Below, piece after piece: positions 13,319 through 14,648 of a DNA stretch of 14,648 bases. The notes beneath the pieces were generated by a model that was not told the origin of the DNA, did not search any database, and saw only the letters and a list, made by a program, of their open reading frames with translations. Positions within the stretch are counted from its first letter, which is position 1, and each line of letters starts with the position of its first letter. Source of the DNA: UBA668 sp040081465 (GTDB lineage Bacteria; Actinomycetota; Acidimicrobiia; Acidimicrobiales; Ilumatobacteraceae); NCBI GenBank assembly GCA_040081465.1, contig JBEBGL010000034.1:1-14648 (forward strand), written 5' to 3'. The translations under genes and the position numbers were made by a program.

Positions 13319-14291
13319 AAGGATGGGTCCGACGTCGACGCGAAATGATCGCCGCGCCAACTCCTCCTGCGACAAGGATTGTCGCAAGCGTTAGGAGCCC
13401 GAGACCTGATCCGGTGATTGGGAAGTCGGGGAACGCGACGATCGTTGTTGTCGTTGTCGGTGGAATCGTCGTGGTAGTCGTTGCTGGCGCAGCAGGAACT
13501 ACGGGGACTGCCGGAACGGTAGGACCTGCGCCAGGGGTGGTTACAGCGGGTGATCCAGTGGGCGGTGCACACGAACCAGGCGTAAACGAGTTGCTGTCCA
13601 ACGTCACCGCGCCGGTACGGGCGAGCGCACGGCCGCGCACACTGACGCCTGTTGTGACGGTGATCGATGCTTGGGCAAGGATCGTTCCAACGAACGCCGA
13701 TCCGGTGCCGAGCGTGGCGGAACTGCCCACGACCCAGTGGACGCGGCAGCCCTGTGCTCCGTTGATCAGCGACACGACACTGCTCGAGCCGGTAGTCAGC
13801 GTTGAGTTTGTTTGGAAAATGAAGACGGCGTCGGTGTTGCCACCCGCGTCGAGAACCAGCGTGCCGTTGAGGCTGAGGGCGCCCTTGCCGCCAGCAGCGT
13901 AGACGCCCGATCCGAGAACTTGGCCGCCGAGATCGGCGGGGACGGTGCCAGTGAGTGCTCTACCCGCCGCATCGAAGTATGCGGAAGTGAGACTGTTTTG
14001 CGCGTCCTGGGCGCGGGTGTTCGCGACATCGATGACGGCCGGCGGCGTTACGACACCCGGTGGGAAGCCGGTGACTGAGGTGCCCGGGGATAGGCCGAGA
14101 CTGCGCGCGAGAATGGTTGCGCCGGTGTTGGTAACGGTGGAGGCACCAAGTACGGAGTACTTGCCAGCGGCACCGGTCTGCACGTTGTCTGTTATGGCGG
14201 CAGCTCGGGCGGTTGGGGTAGTGCTTGTCATCATGAGCGCCGCAGGGGCGGCGATGCATGCAACGATCAGAGCGAATCTTGGAAATCTCAT
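13308..14291 (-). CDS. DUF3494 ('ice-binding' fold) cell-surface protein with FPITG sorting-type C-terminus
   Basis: A 327-residue exported protein. The signal peptide covers about residues 1-30 and ends TARA-AA. The DUF3494 beta-solenoid runs from about 40 to 241 with the family opening AGKYSVLGASTVTNTGATI (42-60) and SPGTSVTGFPPGVV (68-81); C182 and C241 might form a disulfide. A Pro/Ala/Val then poly-Thr linker (about 242-285) leads to FPITG (290-294), a hydrophobic helix (about 296-317) and a basic RRRR end, the layout of a sortase substrate with a variant LPXTG motif. Members bind ice or act as surface adhesins; ice binding cannot be claimed from sequence. ATG 14291 has AAAGGGA as ribosome-binding site. 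It lies 119 bases downstream of the ABC-2 gene on the same strand, with its own possible promoter. Confidence 0.92.
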   Translation of the reverse strand: MRFPRFALIVACIAAPAALMMTSTTPTARAAAITDNVQTGAAGKYSVLGASTVTNTGATILARSLGLSPGTSVTGFPPGVVTPPAVIDVANTRAQDAQNSLTSAYFDAAGRALTGTVPADLGGQVLGSGVYAAGGKGALSLNGTLVLDAGGNTDAVFIFQTNSTLTTGSSSVVSLINGAQGCRVHWVVGSSATLGTGSAFVGTILAQASITVTTGVSVRGRALARTGAVTLDSNSFTPGSCAPPTGSPAVTTPGAGPTVPAVPVVPAAPATTTTTIPPTTTTTIVAFPDFPITGSGLGLLTLATILVAGGVGAAIISRRRRTHPSTS

Positions 14292-14410
14292 GGCGATCCC
14301 TTTGGGTTAGTTCCCGGGGGACGTCCCACGCAGTCCTCTGGCAATTGTGGCTTCTATATACCCATCGGGATCTGCGACTAAACCCCAAAGCGGTCACAAG
14401 TCACAACCGC
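14292..14410 (-). promoter_or_regulatory. Upstream region of the DUF3494 gene: weak terminator, repeat, promoter, leader
   Basis: Directly at the ABC-2 stop, AGCGGT and ACCGCT (14411-14406 and 14394-14389, minus strand) form a 6-bp stem followed by TTGGGGTTT, a weak terminator. Its loop contains the tandem direct repeat GTCACAA-GTCACAA (plus strand 14393-14406). TATATA (14360-14355) is a good -10 for the DUF3494 gene with no clear -35, suggesting activator dependence. The inferred leader of about 57 bases includes the palindrome GGGACGTCCC (14318-14327) and CCC-AAA-GGG around the ribosome-binding site, which could fold. I do not recognise a known riboswitch class. Confidence 0.4.
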
Positions 14411-14648
14411 TCAGTCGTAGTTGTTAACCATACGAACACTGGCCGCCAGCATCAGAAGCATCGAGCCCGCCACGACGCCAAAGCCCTTGGCGAGTGAATC
14501 GGCTTCGAAACCTTCGAGAATCAGCGACCGTGCGGCCTCCATCACGTAAGTCACAGGGTTGATAGTCGCGGCTATCTCCATCGGTCGCGTGAGTTGATCG
14601 CGCGGCACGAAGTTCGGCGTGAGAAACAGCAACGGGAAGAAGATCATG
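14411..14648 (-). CDS. ABC-2 type transporter permease, C-terminal part (5' end outside window)
   Basis: The frame runs off the right edge; about 78 C-terminal residues are visible. FFPLLFLTPNFVPRDQL followed by INPVTYVMEAARSLILEG is the classic end of ABC-2 permeases of the DrrB/NodJ type, which export drugs, polyketides or polysaccharide with a partner ATPase. A final hydrophobic helix (GFGVVAGSMLLMLAASV) closes the protein. The ATG at 14647 is internal to the conserved motif and is not the true start. The partner ATPase probably lies beyond the window, upstream on the same strand. The substrate is unknown. Confidence 0.9.
   Translation of the reverse strand, partial: MIFFPLLFLTPNFVPRDQLTRPMEIAATINPVTYVMEAARSLILEGFEADSLAKGFGVVAGSMLLMLAASVRMVNNYD

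Noticed and set aside
14292..14348. Known riboswitch (for example cyclic di-GMP) in the DUF3494 leader
   Set aside because: I looked for the conserved core of the common classes and did not find it; only short palindromes are visible.

Overview
This 14.6 kb window looks like ordinary chromosome of a moderately high-GC (roughly 60%) actinobacterium. An aquatic member of the class Acidimicrobiia is my best guess. The support is a UPF0182 membrane protein, an F420-type (Ddn-like) deazaflavin oxidoreductase, a DXDXHXXEP amidohydrolase, a DUF3494 'ice-binding' surface protein with an FPITG sorting-type tail, and several starts that look leaderless. The taxonomic call is inference; no rRNA or other marker gene is present. 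No tRNA, rRNA, CRISPR array or insertion sequence was seen, and no gene-free stretch exceeds 300 bases.

Layout. 1-2727 (+) is the 3' part of a UPF0182 gene, truncated by the window edge. It converges, with one base between stops, on a coiled-coil protein gene (4162-2729, -). That gene diverges from a TIM-barrel amidohydrolase (4262-5482, +), whose stop abuts, with no base between, the stop of an O-methyltransferase gene (6145-5483, -). The methyltransferase is the second gene of a two-gene operon behind a Ddn-like oxidoreductase (6576-6148, -). A NUDIX hydrolase (6613-7089, +) diverges from that operon across only 36 bp. Next come an FtsX/MacB-type permease without a visible ATPase (7168-9720, +) and an MFS exporter (9789-11072, +).

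The second part holds a VapBC toxin-antitoxin operon (11697-11081, -), a strong intrinsic terminator (11771-11803), and a small heat shock protein gene hsp20 (12272-11832, -). Divergent from hsp20 is a tyrosine-recombinase-like gene (12416-13273, +) with most catalytic positions substituted and a very short C-terminal tail. A DUF3494 surface protein (14291-13308, -) and the 3' end of an ABC-2 permease (14648-14411, -, truncated by the window edge) follow.

The most interesting stretch is the hsp20/recombinase-like intergenic region (12331-12384). It carries three copies of TTATGTTGA and one further TCAACA half-site, arranged as two perfect inverted repeats. These overlap both the -35 and the -10 of a near-consensus hsp20 promoter and the -35 of a promoter that would give a leaderless transcript of the recombinase-like gene. 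The half-sites resemble the XerD arm of bacterial dif sites (TTATGTTAAAT in E. coli), but the spacers are not dif-like. A reasonable but untested idea is that the catalytically degenerate Xer-like protein is a site-specific DNA-binding regulator of itself and of hsp20. An unrelated repressor could equally be responsible.

The rest is compact housekeeping and accessory content: tight convergent pairs, short divergent promoters, surface and export proteins, and one toxin-antitoxin module.
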